Shown here: positions 22,860-31,649 of the stretch, piece after piece | Position numbering within the stretch: the first letter of the stretch is position 1 | Layout: every line of letters begins with the position of its first letter | Assembly (NCBI GenBank): GCA_945893075.1 | Contig: CAMDDX010000023.1 | Coordinates: 1 to 39,810 of the forward strand | Length of the DNA: 39,810 nucleotides | Direction of reading: 5' to 3' | Source of the DNA: Planctomyces sp. SH-PL62 | GTDB taxonomy: Bacteria > Planctomycetota > Planctomycetia > Planctomycetales > Planctomycetaceae | Made by a program: the position numbers and the translations under genes | Notes under the pieces: model-generated | Seen by the model: the letters and a program-made list of their open reading frames with translations, nothing else | Databases searched by the model: none | What the model was told of the DNA's origin: nothing

Positions 22860-24158
22860 CTAGCGTTTTCTTTTGAGTCGCACAAACGGATCGGAAAACT
22901 TTGGGTCGGAGATCAGCGATTCGTCGGTGAGCGTCTTCATGAAGGCCACCAGAGCCGCTTTCTGTTCGCCGGTGAATTGAAAGCCGATCGTGGCACGTTC
23001 GCCCGGCTGTTCGCCGAATGCCAAGCCGAGATTCTCGTGAGGATGAATGCCGCGGCTGTAATGTTCGACGACCTCCTCCAGCGATTTGAAACGCCCATCG
23101 TGCATGTACGGCGCGGTGAGCGCGATGTTCCGCAACGACGGCGCTTTGAACTTGCCGTCGTTGGACGGCGTGAACGGGTCGTTCGTCGGTCGACCCAACG
23201 CCCCCAGCCCTTGATCCTTGGATTTCAGGTCGAGTCCATTGTTGAATGCTTTGGGCATGCCGAACGTCGGCGGGATATGGCAGTGAGCACAGCCCATCTC
23301 CGCGACTCCACCGATGCCGTCGATGAACAGCGACTTGCCGAGATTCTCCTGCTCCGTGAATTTGTCAAATGCCGCCGAGTAATTGCCGCCAGCAGCGTCC
23401 GCCGCGCGATCGAATTTGGCATTCAGCGCGACCATGCTCCGCAAGAACTGCGCGACCGCTTTGGCGATCCGATCGCTGGTCACTTCGGGCGACCCGAACG
23501 CGGCGGCGAAGAACGGCGGGTAATACGGCAGCTTCTGGAGCTTGGCTTCCAGTTCGCCCAACTCCATTCCCATTTCGATGCGGTCCTGGATCGGCATCAG
23601 CACCTGAGCTTCCAGAGTCGCAGCTCGTTCGTCCCAGAAGAATCCTGGCCGTGCCCCTTTGAAATTCGTGAACCGCAGATTTGCCAAGCCCATCGAGTTG
23701 CGTCCGGTGCGGCCCCCTTCAAATCCCAAGCTGAATGGTTTCGGATCGGAGAAGCCCGCTCGCTGCCCATGACACGCCGCGCAGGACACGGTGTTGTTGC
23801 GCGAGAGTTGCGTGTCGTAGAACAACACCCGACCCAGTACCGCGCCCTCGTTGGTCAACACGTTTTGTTCGGTCGAGTTATCGCCCTGCGCGAACTCCGC
23901 CGCATCAACATGCTTGGGCAATCGGACTTTCTTGTAGTCATCCGGCCGCTGTGGCAGCAGCGGCACATCAACACCGCCAAACGCCGCGCGCAGAGCGGCC
24001 CGCTCCCGATCATTCAGCGTGCCGTCCTTGTCAGCATCAAATTGCCGCAGCAGAGCCTCTCGTCGAAACGATTCGACGGACAGTTTCGGCTCCTCGGCCG
24101 CGACACTCAGCGCGAGCGACCAGACAGCAAGAACGAGAGTCATGCGGAGGCCAGACAT
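22860..24158 (-). CDS. Di-haem cytochrome c peroxidase (MauG/CcpA family) with EF-hand
   Basis: A 432-residue exported protein. The ATG is preceded by AAAGG; the signal peptide is LRMTLVLAVWSLALSVAA. An EF-hand-like calcium motif, FDADKDGTLNDRERAALR, sits near residue 40. Two haem c sites follow: VSCAACHGQRAGFSDP (about residue 128) and MGCAHCHIPPTFGMP (about 290), each CxxCH. Further family motifs are GRNSMGLANLRF, FFWDERAATLEAQVLMPI, KFKAPSLRNIALTAPYMHDG and SLEEVVEHYSRG. Such enzymes reduce peroxide or oxidise protein or small substrates in the periplasm. It could be co-transcribed with the TlpA-like gene downstream, although repeat copy 3 intervenes. It has a complete reading frame with no recoding. 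Confidence 0.92.
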   Translation of the reverse strand: MSGLRMTLVLAVWSLALSVAAEEPKLSVESFRREALLRQFDADKDGTLNDRERAALRAAFGGVDVPLLPQRPDDYKKVRLPKHVDAAEFAQGDNSTEQNVLTNEGAVLGRVLFYDTQLSRNNTVSCAACHGQRAGFSDPKPFSLGFEGGRTGRNSMGLANLRFTNFKGARPGFFWDERAATLEAQVLMPIQDRIEMGMELGELEAKLQKLPYYPPFFAAAFGSPEVTSDRIAKAVAQFLRSMVALNAKFDRAADAAGGNYSAAFDKFTEQENLGKSLFIDGIGGVAEMGCAHCHIPPTFGMPKAFNNGLDLKSKDQGLGALGRPTNDPFTPSNDGKFKAPSLRNIALTAPYMHDGRFKSLEEVVEHYSRGIHPHENLGLAFGEQPGERATIGFQFTGEQKAALVAFMKTLTDESLISDPKFSDPFVRLKRKR

Positions 24159-24201
24159 GCTTGCCTTTTATCACGCGGGGCGGACGCCTGAAAGCAGTGG
24201 C

Positions 24202-24310
24202 GACAGAATCATGTTTCACAGAATCATGAAAACCAAAGCCGCTCCTGAGCGGGCTCGTTGCTTAGAATCCTCTCCTCTGTTTTCATGATTTTGTGAAACA
24301 TGATTTTGTC
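24202..24310. repeat. Palindromic repeat between divergent genes
   Basis: A 32-bp arm at 24202-24233 (GACAGAATCATGTTTCACAG at its start) is the imperfect inverted complement of 24279-24310. It occupies the gap between the divergent peroxidase and senB genes. It is AT-rich compared with surroundings and may carry promoter or operator function; I see no transposase. Confidence 0.7.
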
Positions 24311-24328
24311 GTCCCGAAATCGAAACAC

Positions 24329-25276
24329 ATGCGACTGCTGATCGTCACACCGGCCCCCAAGGGCTCTCGCAAAGGGAATCGCATCACGGCGGATCGCTGG
24401 GCGCGCCTGCTGCGGCAACTGGGGCATCGTGTCGAGACCACCGAGGCTTTCCGCGATCAGCCGTGCGATGTGCTGATCGGGTTGCACGCTCGCAAGAGCG
24501 CCGCGTCGATTCGGAGTTATCGAGCACAGCGGCCCGACGGACGATTGCTCGTGGTGCTGACCGGGACCGACTTGTATCACGATTTGCCGCAGAGTCGCGC
24601 CGCACAACACTCGATTGAATTGGCCGATCGGCTGGTCGTGTTGCAAGCTCGTGCCGTTGATGCGTTGCCGCGCGGATTGCGGTCCAAAGCGCGGGTCATC
24701 GTTCAGTCCGCGATCGGACCAACGTCGCGTCCGTCTCCGAGAAAAGACGTCTTTGAAGTGTGCGTCGTCGGACACTTGCGACCGGTCAAGGATCCGTTTC
24801 GTACGGCACTGGCCACGCGGCGTCTGCCGCCGGAATCACAGATCAGCGTTTCGCATTTGGGTGCGGCGCTTGATCCGGGGATGGCACGCCGAGCAAGCGA
24901 CGAAATGCTTCGAAATCCGCGCTATCACTGGCTGGGAGACTTGCCGCATGCGCAAGCTCTGCGCGTGCTGGCTCGTAGCCGGGTGTTGGTCAACAGTTCG
25001 AAGATGGAAGGGGGGGCGAATGCCATTTGTGAAGCGTTGGCGTGCGGTGTGCCTGTGCTGTCCTCACGCATCGCGGGGTCCATCGGATTGCTGGGCGAAG
25101 ATTATCCGGGCTATTTCGAAGTTGGCGACACGTTGGAATTAGCGGCCCTGTTACGTCGCTTCGAGTCGGATGCCGCGTTTCGCGAGCAACTGAAGTCACG
25201 CTGCCGGGATCTCGCGCGGATTGTGGAGCCGAAACGTGAGCTGGCCGCGTGGCGGCGGTTGTTGACGGAACTGTGA
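24329..25276 (+). CDS. senB: Selenosugar synthase SenB (TIGR04348-type glycosyltransferase)
   Basis: A 315-residue GT-B type glycosyltransferase starting at ATG 24329; a GTG at 24293 inside the palindrome is the longer alternative. No strong ribosome binding site is seen. The sequence follows the TIGR04348 family closely: LLIVTPAPKGSRKGNRITAD with RWARLLRQLGHRV, IGLHARKSAASI, LTGTDLYHDLPQS, DRLVVLQARAVDALP, VVGHLRPVKDPFR, RYHWLGDLPHAQALRVLARS, NSSKMEGGANAICEALACG and LLGEDYPGYFEVGD. This family includes SenB, which joins selenophosphate and a UDP-sugar to make a selenosugar in selenoneine synthesis. SenA and SenC are not adjacent, so the end product here is uncertain. Its proximity to six selenoprotein genes makes a selenium role likely. 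A dioxygenase gene follows 64 nt downstream. Confidence 0.85.
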   Translation: MRLLIVTPAPKGSRKGNRITADRWARLLRQLGHRVETTEAFRDQPCDVLIGLHARKSAASIRSYRAQRPDGRLLVVLTGTDLYHDLPQSRAAQHSIELADRLVVLQARAVDALPRGLRSKARVIVQSAIGPTSRPSPRKDVFEVCVVGHLRPVKDPFRTALATRRLPPESQISVSHLGAALDPGMARRASDEMLRNPRYHWLGDLPHAQALRVLARSRVLVNSSKMEGGANAICEALACGVPVLSSRIAGSIGLLGEDYPGYFEVGDTLELAALLRRFESDAAFREQLKSRCRDLARIVEPKRELAAWRRLLTEL

Positions 25277-25340
25277 GGTCACACACTTTGCGAAAGAAGC
25301 CCGGCTTCTAACACTACGAGCCCACGAGGAGCGATTGCTC

Positions 25341-26144
25341 ATGAGCCATTTCCGAATCTCCGCCAGCCAGATCGACCAGTACGAGGAGGACGGCTTCTTC
25401 ATCGTGCCGAACTTGCTCGATGCCGAAGAAGTCACACTGCTGACGCAGATTGCTCGCGCGGACCACGAACTGACCCAGAAGAAAGCGACCCGCGCGGATG
25501 GCGAGGGTGGGGCGATCGACCTCGTGGTCGAGAATGAACTGCCGGACGATGCGATCTACAGCGCGATCGTTCGCAGCGAGCGGATTGTCAATGCGATGGA
25601 GACACTGCTGCTCGACGAGGTGTATCACTACCACCACAAGATGATCCTCAAGGAGCCGCGTGTCGGCGGCGCGTGGGCTTGGCATCAGGATTACGGCTAC
25701 TGGTACAACAACGGCTGTCTGTTCCCGCACTTGGCGAGCTGCATGATCGCGCTGGACAAGGCGACTCGCGAGAACGGTTGCCTGCAAGTCCTGCGCGGTT
25801 CGCAGCATCTCGGCCGCATCGACCACGGTAAGACCGGGGATCAAACCGGAGCGGATCTCGAACGAGTCAACGCTGCGCTGCAACGCTTCGAGTTGGTTTA
25901 CTGCGAACTCGATCCCGGTTCGGCGATCTTCTTCGACTGCAACCTGCTGCACCGCTCGGATCAGAACAAGAGCGACCAGCCACGCTGGGCCTTCATCGGC
26001 TGCTACAACGCCAAGCACAACGACCCGTACAAGGATTCGCGGCACCCGCGTTATTCGCGGCTGGAACGCTGGAACGATTCGCGCGTGAAGGAAGTTGGCC
26101 AACAACAGTGGGCGAGGTTGCAGCGATTGGCGGAAGGGACTTGA
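25341..26144 (+). CDS. Phytanoyl-CoA dioxygenase (PhyH) family oxygenase
   Basis: A 267-residue Fe(II)/2-oxoglutarate-type dioxygenase. The ATG is preceded by GAGGAG with a 9-nt spacer. Family features: QIDQYEEDGFFIVPNLLDAE at the N-terminus, the metal triad start in WAWHQDYGYWYNNG (HxD), MIALDKATRENGCLQVLRGS, the distal metal histidine in FFDCNLLHRSDQN, and the 2-oxoglutarate-type Arg in QPRWAFIGCYNA. The substrate is unknown. It lies 64 nt downstream of senB on the same strand and may be co-transcribed. Whether it acts in selenium metabolism is speculative; PhyH proteins hydroxylate many small molecules. It is probably cytoplasmic. Confidence 0.9.
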   Translation: MSHFRISASQIDQYEEDGFFIVPNLLDAEEVTLLTQIARADHELTQKKATRADGEGGAIDLVVENELPDDAIYSAIVRSERIVNAMETLLLDEVYHYHHKMILKEPRVGGAWAWHQDYGYWYNNGCLFPHLASCMIALDKATRENGCLQVLRGSQHLGRIDHGKTGDQTGADLERVNAALQRFELVYCELDPGSAIFFDCNLLHRSDQNKSDQPRWAFIGCYNAKHNDPYKDSRHPRYSRLERWNDSRVKEVGQQQWARLQRLAEGT

Positions 26145-26147
26145 GGG

Positions 26148-26915
26148 TCAGCTCGCGTTGTTGGTCGAGTGGTTGTAGGTCACTCCGCCCAGGTCGGCGA
26201 GCTTGCGCATCAGCTCGTCGGTGAGCGCTTGCAGCAACTCTTGCGTCCTGCGTTGGCCTTGCCAGGGGCTGAGGTCGATCGGCGTGCCGTAGGTCACGCG
26301 CACGCGGCAGGGGGTATAGAACGGTGCGATCATACTCTCGGATTGCGGCACGCCATGAATATAGACCGGGATGACCGGCACGTTCGCTTTCAGCGCGAGG
26401 AACGCGATTCCGGAATCTGCGGCTCGCAGACCGTCACCGGTATTGATCCCCCCTTCGGGAAAGATGCCGATCAAATCGCCCCGTTCCAATCGCCGCACCG
26501 CCTCGCGAGTTGGTCCCACGTCGTGGCCGTTGCGGTTGACTGGGATCGACTGCATGGCCCGGCTGATCCAGCCGGTCAGGCCCGGCTGTTCGAAGTATTC
26601 GCGAGCCATCAAGTACCCGATCACGCGGATCGACCGCGCATGTTCTTCGTATCGCAAGTGCGAGTTCATCCATGCCACCATCGGGTCGATGGGGCTGCGA
26701 TGATTCGACAAGATGATCGCACCGCTCGATTCAGGATACGGGCAGCGTCCATTCGCTCGCCAGTGAAACATGAACGCGACGTAGATCCGCTCGACCAAAT
26801 ACAGCAGCCAGACCTTCCAACCGTCCCGGCAGCGCCGCTGCGAAGCCAATAGCAACCCGACCGCGATCGCCGCGTAGGCCAGCAACACCAATTGAGCAAG
26901 TTGATCGGGCGTCAT
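26148..26915 (-). CDS. 1-acyl-glycerol-3-phosphate acyltransferase-like (PlsC family)
   Basis: A 255-residue PlsC-type acyltransferase. An N-terminal membrane segment (LAQLVLLAYAAIAVGLLLA) precedes the catalytic NHRSPID (HX4D), GYLMAREYFE, SIPVNRNGHD, the substrate-binding GIFPEGGINTGDG, and PVIPVYIHGVP. The family transfers acyl chains to lysophosphatidate in phospholipid synthesis at the inner membrane. The exact acceptor is not determined. It is convergent with the PhyH gene, with only 3 nt between stops, and divergent from purD across a 365-nt gap. No clear ribosome binding site is visible. Confidence 0.88.
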   Translation of the reverse strand: MTPDQLAQLVLLAYAAIAVGLLLASQRRCRDGWKVWLLYLVERIYVAFMFHWRANGRCPYPESSGAIILSNHRSPIDPMVAWMNSHLRYEEHARSIRVIGYLMAREYFEQPGLTGWISRAMQSIPVNRNGHDVGPTREAVRRLERGDLIGIFPEGGINTGDGLRAADSGIAFLALKANVPVIPVYIHGVPQSESMIAPFYTPCRVRVTYGTPIDLSPWQGQRRTQELLQALTDELMRKLADLGGVTYNHSTNNAS

Positions 26916-27043
26916 CGGTAGCCAACGAGTTCATTGGAACGAAGTGCGTATTGAGTAGTGAGTCCGCACCAGTCGATCAAGAGCCGTGGACGCTTTCCAG
27001 CATTCGGGTGCGTTCGCTGCACTTTGCGTGAGCCGGGTGAGCC

Positions 27044-27170
27044 GGGGTCAGGTCTTCAAATTTCATTTTTGGCCACCCAAACCACCCCATACTCAAATCC
27101 CACATCGCCATTCCAAATCACATCGCGCCTCATTCGCGAGGCCAAAAATGAAATTTGAAGACCTGACCCC
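27044..27170. repeat. 127-bp element with perfect 31-bp inverted repeats
   Basis: The arm 27044-27074 (starting GGGGTCAGGTCTTCAAATTT) is the exact inverted complement of 27140-27170, around a 65-bp centre. It lies in the 365-nt divergent gap between the plsC-like gene and purD. I see no gene in the rest of that gap. It resembles a MITE or REP element mobilised by a tyrosine (IS200/REP-type) transposase, which is not present here. Confidence 0.85.
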
Positions 27171-27280
27171 TGATCGGCTCCACAGGCTCGGTCGCTTCGC
27201 GGTCAGCCGCTATCATTCGCCGCTTTGAGCCACGCTGGTTCACTGTCCGGATTGAGTGAGTTGGGATCGGGGGATTTGTG

Positions 27281-28570
27281 ATGAAGGTTTTGGTCATCGG
27301 CCAAGGGGGCCGAGAGCACGCGCTGTGCTGGAAGCTGAAGAACTCGCCGTCGGTCGCGCGGGTCTATTGCGCTCCGGGGAATGCCGGCACCGCGTTGGAA
27401 GCGACGAACGTGGAGATCGCCGCCACAGACATCGAGCGGTTGGTGCAATTCGCCAAGTCGGAGCGGATCGACCTGACCGTTGTCGGTCCGGAAGCCTCGC
27501 TGGTAGCGGGCGTGGTCGATGCCTTCCAAGCGGCAGGGCTGCGGATCTTCGGCCCCACGAAGAAGGCCGCCGAGTTGGAAGGGAGCAAACTCTTCTCGAA
27601 AGAATTGATGCGGAAGGCCAACGTGCCGACCGCCGAGTTCCGTTCGTTCTCGCGATTTCAAGATGCGGTCATGTATCTCGAAGAGCGTGAGGAAACGCCG
27701 CTGGTCGTAAAGGCGGATGGACTCGCATCGGGCAAAGGGGTCTTCGTCTGCAAAGACCGTCAGGAGGCACTCGCCGCCGTCAAGCAGATCATGGTCGATC
27801 AGGCTTTCGGTGCGTCGGGAAACAAGATCATCATCGAAGAATGCCTGCACGGTCACGAGGCGAGCATCCTCGCCATTGTCGACGGCAACACGATCCTGAC
27901 GTTGGAAGCATCGCAGGACCACAAGCGCGCGCAAGACGGCGACGCTGGCCCAAACACCGGTGGCATGGGAGCGTACTGCCCGACGCCGCTGATCACTGAC
28001 GAGCTGATGGATCAGATTGTCGAAAAGGTGCTGGTCCCGACGATCCACTTCATGAACGTCGAAGAGCGACCGTTCAAAGGCTGTCTCTACGCCGGAATCA
28101 TGGTGACGAACCAAGGTCCGAAGGTGTTGGAGTTCAACGTCCGCTTCGGCGACCCGGAAACGCAGCCGGTGCTGATGCGGCTCAAGTCCGACTTGGGTGA
28201 ACTGCTCAAGGCCGCCGCGGATGGCAAGCTGGCGGAGTTCGGTCCCGCCGAATGGGATCCTCGTCCGGCTGTCTGCGTCGTCATGGCCGCTGAAGGTTAT
28301 CCCGGGACCGTGAAGAAGGGCTCAGTGATCCGCGGTCTCGATGACGCGGCTGAGATCGCCGATGCGAAAGTCTTCCACGCAGGGACCGCTCGCAAAGGGG
28401 ACGACGTTGTGACCGATGGTGGCCGAGTGCTCGGCGTCACCGCGCTGGGGGCGGACTTCGCCGAGGCCAAGCTCAACGCCTACCAAGCCGTGAAGTGTGT
28501 CCGCTGGCAAGGTGGCTGGTGTCGCAAAGACATCTCGGATCGCGCGCGGTCGTACGTCACGGAAGGCTGA
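27281..28570 (+). CDS. purD: Phosphoribosylamine-glycine ligase
   Basis: A 429-residue PurD (GAR synthetase) catalysing the second step of purine synthesis: ATP-dependent joining of glycine to phosphoribosylamine. It is close to the family's usual length of about 425. It shows MKVLVIGQGGREHALCWKL, the N-terminal VGPEASLVAGVVDAFQ, the ATP-grasp domain with PLVVKADGLASGKGVFVC, GPNTGGMGAYCPTPL, LYAGIMVTNQGPKVLEFNVR and FGDPETQPVLMRLKSDL, and a C-terminal VVMAAEGYPGTVKKG. The start at ATG 27281 follows a G-rich stretch. It is followed closely by the epmA-like gene. A standard housekeeping gene with no irregularities. Confidence 0.96.
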   Translation: MKVLVIGQGGREHALCWKLKNSPSVARVYCAPGNAGTALEATNVEIAATDIERLVQFAKSERIDLTVVGPEASLVAGVVDAFQAAGLRIFGPTKKAAELEGSKLFSKELMRKANVPTAEFRSFSRFQDAVMYLEEREETPLVVKADGLASGKGVFVCKDRQEALAAVKQIMVDQAFGASGNKIIIEECLHGHEASILAIVDGNTILTLEASQDHKRAQDGDAGPNTGGMGAYCPTPLITDELMDQIVEKVLVPTIHFMNVEERPFKGCLYAGIMVTNQGPKVLEFNVRFGDPETQPVLMRLKSDLGELLKAAADGKLAEFGPAEWDPRPAVCVVMAAEGYPGTVKKGSVIRGLDDAAEIADAKVFHAGTARKGDDVVTDGGRVLGVTALGADFAEAKLNAYQAVKCVRWQGGWCRKDISDRARSYVTEG

Positions 28571-28607
28571 GCGCCGGCAACTTTGCAACCTCCTTCTTCT
28601 GAAACGG

Positions 28608-29618
28608 ATGAACGGCCGAATGCCCACCGAATTTCGCCCTGCGGCTTCACTCGAAGTTCTCCGCCTTCGTGCAAGACTGCTGGCCTTCACACGCCGCTTC
28701 TTCGATGAGTCCGGCTATTGGGAAGTCGACACGCCGATCCTGTCGCACGAACGTGTGATCGATCCGAACATCGAACCCTTCGTCGTATCCGGATCGGCGA
28801 GCGAGCAGTTGTCGCTGCAAACGTCCCCCGAATTCGCGATGAAGCGGCTGTTGGCTTCCGGAGCCGATGCGATTTATCAACTCGGCAAAGTGTTTCGCCG
28901 TGGAGAACTTGGCCGGCTGCACAATCCAGAGTTCACAATGCTGGAGTGGTATTGCGTCGGCGACACGCACCACGAGCAGATGAACTTCGTGGAGAAATTC
29001 GTGACGGCGTTCGCACGCAACGTTGAGCAGCAGTCCTCCGTGGCCCCATTGCCCGCAGTCCTCAACTCGCAGACCTTCGAGCGTCTGACCTACGACCAAG
29101 CGTTTGAACGACACACCGGCTCGAAGGTGCTTTCACGTCCGACCGGAGAAATCGTCGCACTGGCTCGGAGGTTGGGAGTCAGCGCTCCCGAAAGTCTGCT
29201 GCCGAATGACCGGGACGGTTGGCTGAACCTGCTGCTGGCCGAACGAGTCGAGTCGCACCTGGGCCACGACCGGCCGACGTTCCTCTACGATTATCCCGCT
29301 TCGCAAGCCGCGTTGGCTCGCGTGCGTGTCGCGGGTCCAGTCTCCGTGGCCGAGCGGTTTGAGCTGTACGTGAGCGGCATCGAACTCTGCAACGGCTATC
29401 ACGAACTTACCGATGCCAACACGCTCCGCGCCCGCATTCGTCACGAAGCGACCGCGAGTGGACAGCACATCCCGGAACCGGCTCGCTTGCTGGCCGCGAT
29501 GGAGCAAGGTCTCCCTGCATGTTCCGGCGTGGCGCTGGGATTTGACCGCTTGTTGATGCTCTGCCTCGGAGCCAACTCGATCCGCCAAGTGATCCCGTTT
29601 CCGTTCGAGATCGCCTGA
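28608..29618 (+). CDS. epmA: EF-P lysine lysyltransferase EpmA (GenX/PoxA-like)
   Basis: About 336 residues (ATG 28608 or 28620; no clear ribosome binding site). A class II lysyl-tRNA-synthetase catalytic domain without the anticodon-binding domain, the hallmark of EpmA/GenX: motif 1 region [20 protein letters not shown], motif 2 in [20 protein letters not shown] with MLEWY, and motif 3 in [38 protein letters not shown] is also characteristic. EpmA attaches beta-lysine to elongation factor P, helping ribosomes through polyproline. Neither efp nor the mutase epmB lies in the window. It is 37 nt downstream of purD on the same strand and ends just before a hairpin. Confidence 0.88.
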   Translation: MNGRMPTEFRPAASLEVLRLRARLLAFTRRFFDESGYWEVDTPILSHERVIDPNIEPFVVSGSASEQLSLQTSPEFAMKRLLASGADAIYQLGKVFRRGELGRLHNPEFTMLEWYCVGDTHHEQMNFVEKFVTAFARNVEQQSSVAPLPAVLNSQTFERLTYDQAFERHTGSKVLSRPTGEIVALARRLGVSAPESLLPNDRDGWLNLLLAERVESHLGHDRPTFLYDYPASQAALARVRVAGPVSVAERFELYVSGIELCNGYHELTDANTLRARIRHEATASGQHIPEPARLLAAMEQGLPACSGVALGFDRLLMLCLGANSIRQVIPFPFEIA

Positions 29619-29645
29619 TTTCGACGGCGTGCTTTGCGCAAAAAA

Positions 29646-29705
29646 GTAGCCTGACTCTCCGAGTCGGGAGCCTTGCGGGCTTCCCGACTCGGAGAGTCAG
29701 GCTAC
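29646..29705. terminator. Perfect 24-bp palindrome between convergent genes
   Basis: The arms 29646-29669 (GTAGCCTGACTCTCCGAGTC at the start) and 29682-29705 are exact inverted complements, with a 12-nt loop. It lies between the convergent epmA and DUF1559 genes and so is a good candidate bidirectional terminator. The same arms recur, expanded, at 32537-32775. Confidence 0.75.
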
Positions 29706-29723
29706 GACGGGTTGAAATGGCCT

Positions 29724-30686
29724 CTAGTATTCGCCGACACGCTCGCCGCCGTCGCGCGTGGCGATCGCCTTGAGGATTTTGAAATCGGTGTTCTTGGAGA
29801 TCGACCGGCTCGATCCATCCGCGAGGCAGAAGTTGCAGGTGTCCGCGTGCCAACTGCCGAAGCCGAAGAAGTGGATTCCCGACGTCGTCCAGTAAGTATC
29901 GAACGAAGAGGGACGCATGGTCGGAATCACGCCGTCGGTGCCACGATCGGGAATGTTGTTGTTGTCATCGTCGGCGAACCGGGCACAGCAGCTATTGCCG
30001 TCTCCCCAAAAGCCCATCATCGATTCGCCAATCAACAGCGTGTTGGACTCGCCGTCACGAATCCCGCGGAACGAGATCGCGCTGTCCTGAAACATGATCC
30101 CGGTGCCATTGGCCGCGCCAATGCAGCCACGATAATTTGAATAGCCGTAGCCGCTCGGCCGACTGGAAGGGAGAGCGCTCGACGGGCAGGTGTAGGTGCC
30201 AATCAATTGTTGGCAGGCGACCAAGTTGTCGGAGACCGTCATGGGCATCATGGCGTTGTACTTGGGCATGTTGAAATTGACGCCCACCGTGCTCTGTCCC
30301 ATCTGTGACAGAATGAGAGCTTGCCAACTCCAACTGTCCGAGTAAGTCCAGTCGTTCAACTGCACTTGTTGGACAACCCCGTTGATGGCCGGTCCCAACG
30401 GAACGTTGATCGGCGAGGGAAACGCCACCAAAAAACCGGCCGTCGGACTGACGATGAATCCCGAAGGGAAGCACTTGTGCGAATCGGCGTAGTTGTGGCA
30501 GGCCAGCGACATCTGCTTGAGGTTGTTCAAGCACTCGGTTTTCCGAGCGGCTTCGCGAGCTTGCTGCACGGCGGGCAACAGCAGTGCCGCCAGGAGCGCG
30601 ATGATGGCAATCACCACCAGCAGTTCGATCAGCGTGAAGCCGGATCGGACGGACTGAGTGCGGTCTGAGAACAAAGGGGTCTTCAT
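29724..30686 (-). CDS. DUF1559 prepilin-like protein
   Basis: A 320-residue DUF1559 protein. The ATG has GGAG 8 nt upstream. It begins with a type IV prepilin/pseudopilin leader and helix: [20 protein letters not shown] with cleavage expected after the Gly, then [20 protein letters not shown] and [13 protein letters not shown]. The C-terminal H-X9-DG motif is [12 protein letters not shown], preceded by [16 protein letters not shown]. Planctomycetes have many copies, and they are thought to be pseudopilin-like surface or secretion proteins. It is probably monocistronic. Confidence 0.93.
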   Translation of the reverse strand: MKTPLFSDRTQSVRSGFTLIELLVVIAIIALLAALLLPAVQQAREAARKTECLNNLKQMSLACHNYADSHKCFPSGFIVSPTAGFLVAFPSPINVPLGPAINGVVQQVQLNDWTYSDSWSWQALILSQMGQSTVGVNFNMPKYNAMMPMTVSDNLVACQQLIGTYTCPSSALPSSRPSGYGYSNYRGCIGAANGTGIMFQDSAISFRGIRDGESNTLLIGESMMGFWGDGNSCCARFADDDNNNIPDRGTDGVIPTMRPSSFDTYWTTSGIHFFGFGSWHADTCNFCLADGSSRSISKNTDFKILKAIATRDGGERVGEY

Positions 30687-30758
30687 GAGGGAATCTCCGG
30701 CAGCTAGAACGGTTCGCCCGCGAATACGAATCGGAGCGTATCAGCCAACAAATACCTG

Positions 30759-31403
30759 TCAATCGAGGAAGTTTCTCCAAGCCGAGTACTTGCGCGAGCT
30801 GAGTTGATGCGCCAACGACGGACTGCGAGCCGGCCGGCTCGGCAGACGAAACAACCTCATGCCGGCTTCCTGCGGCGTGCGGCCTCCCTTGCGGACGTTG
30901 CACTTCAAGCAGGCGCAGACAATGTTGTCCCAGGTGGATGGCCCACCGCGGCTGCGCGGGACGACATGATCGAGACTGAGATGACTGTTGCCGAATTTCT
31001 TGCCGCAGTATTGGCAGCGATTCTCGTCCCTCAAAAAAACGTTCCGGCGGTTGAACTTGACCGCGTTGCGCGGCACGCGGTCGTAATCCAGCAGCCGGAT
31101 CACGCGAGGCACTTGGATCGAAAAGCTGACGGTGCGTATCCAGTCATCCCACTCGCAGAGTTCTTCGACCGCTTGTTTGGCGTCGCTTAACTCGCGCCAA
31201 CGGTCGAAGTCAAAAGTCTGGTACTGGCCGTCCTCAACAGAGACGACCTCAGCCAAGCCCTTATAGAGCAGCGTGAAGGCTCGCCGCACAGCGACAACAT
31301 GCACGGGCGCATAAGCTCGGTTCAGAGCCAAGACGCTCGCTTGCATCGCCGGAGAGGGGCCGGATCGTGGCGCAACAACGTGACTGGAACGTGTAGAAAT
31401 CAT
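30759..31403 (-). CDS. HNH endonuclease
   Basis: A 214-residue HNH nuclease. The ATG at 31403 gives the longest form; conservation probably begins at the ATG at 31346 (MQASVLALNRAYAPVHVVAV). Neither has a clear ribosome binding site. The HNH zinc-type domain lies at about residues 128-185: NRCQYCGKKFGNSHLSLDHV with VPRSRGGPSTWDNIV and ACLKCNVRKGGRTP. It has the metal-binding His (DHV) and two CxxC-type zinc pairs. This is the widespread stand-alone type found in actinobacteria and planctomycetes; its biological role is not settled. It is followed downstream by the DUF1559 gene start, about 70 nt away. Confidence 0.9.
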   Translation of the reverse strand: MISTRSSHVVAPRSGPSPAMQASVLALNRAYAPVHVVAVRRAFTLLYKGLAEVVSVEDGQYQTFDFDRWRELSDAKQAVEELCEWDDWIRTVSFSIQVPRVIRLLDYDRVPRNAVKFNRRNVFLRDENRCQYCGKKFGNSHLSLDHVVPRSRGGPSTWDNIVCACLKCNVRKGGRTPQEAGMRLFRLPSRPARSPSLAHQLSSRKYSAWRNFLD

Positions 31404-31649
31404 GGGACCATTCCAACGGACTGAGTCCGGAACGGTCGAATCTCGCTTCCCAAGCGGGGCGGAGTCTAGCGGTGGGTTGGAACACGAACAACTCCCTACG
31501 GCGGCTGTTTCGGGGAGCCTCCCGGACCGTCACCGACTCAGTGTCTCACCGGTTAGTCTGAAACCTGGGAAGAGCGCCGAGGCTGGAATCGTTATCGTGC
31601 CTGACTGTTCTGCGAACCGCTTGATCCGAGAGTTCCGGCGAGTCACTTC

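Noticed and set aside
22659-24191. 510-codon plus-strand frame over the peroxidase
   Set aside because: Shadow; it also starts by translating repeat copy 3, and the minus strand has two CxxCH sites.
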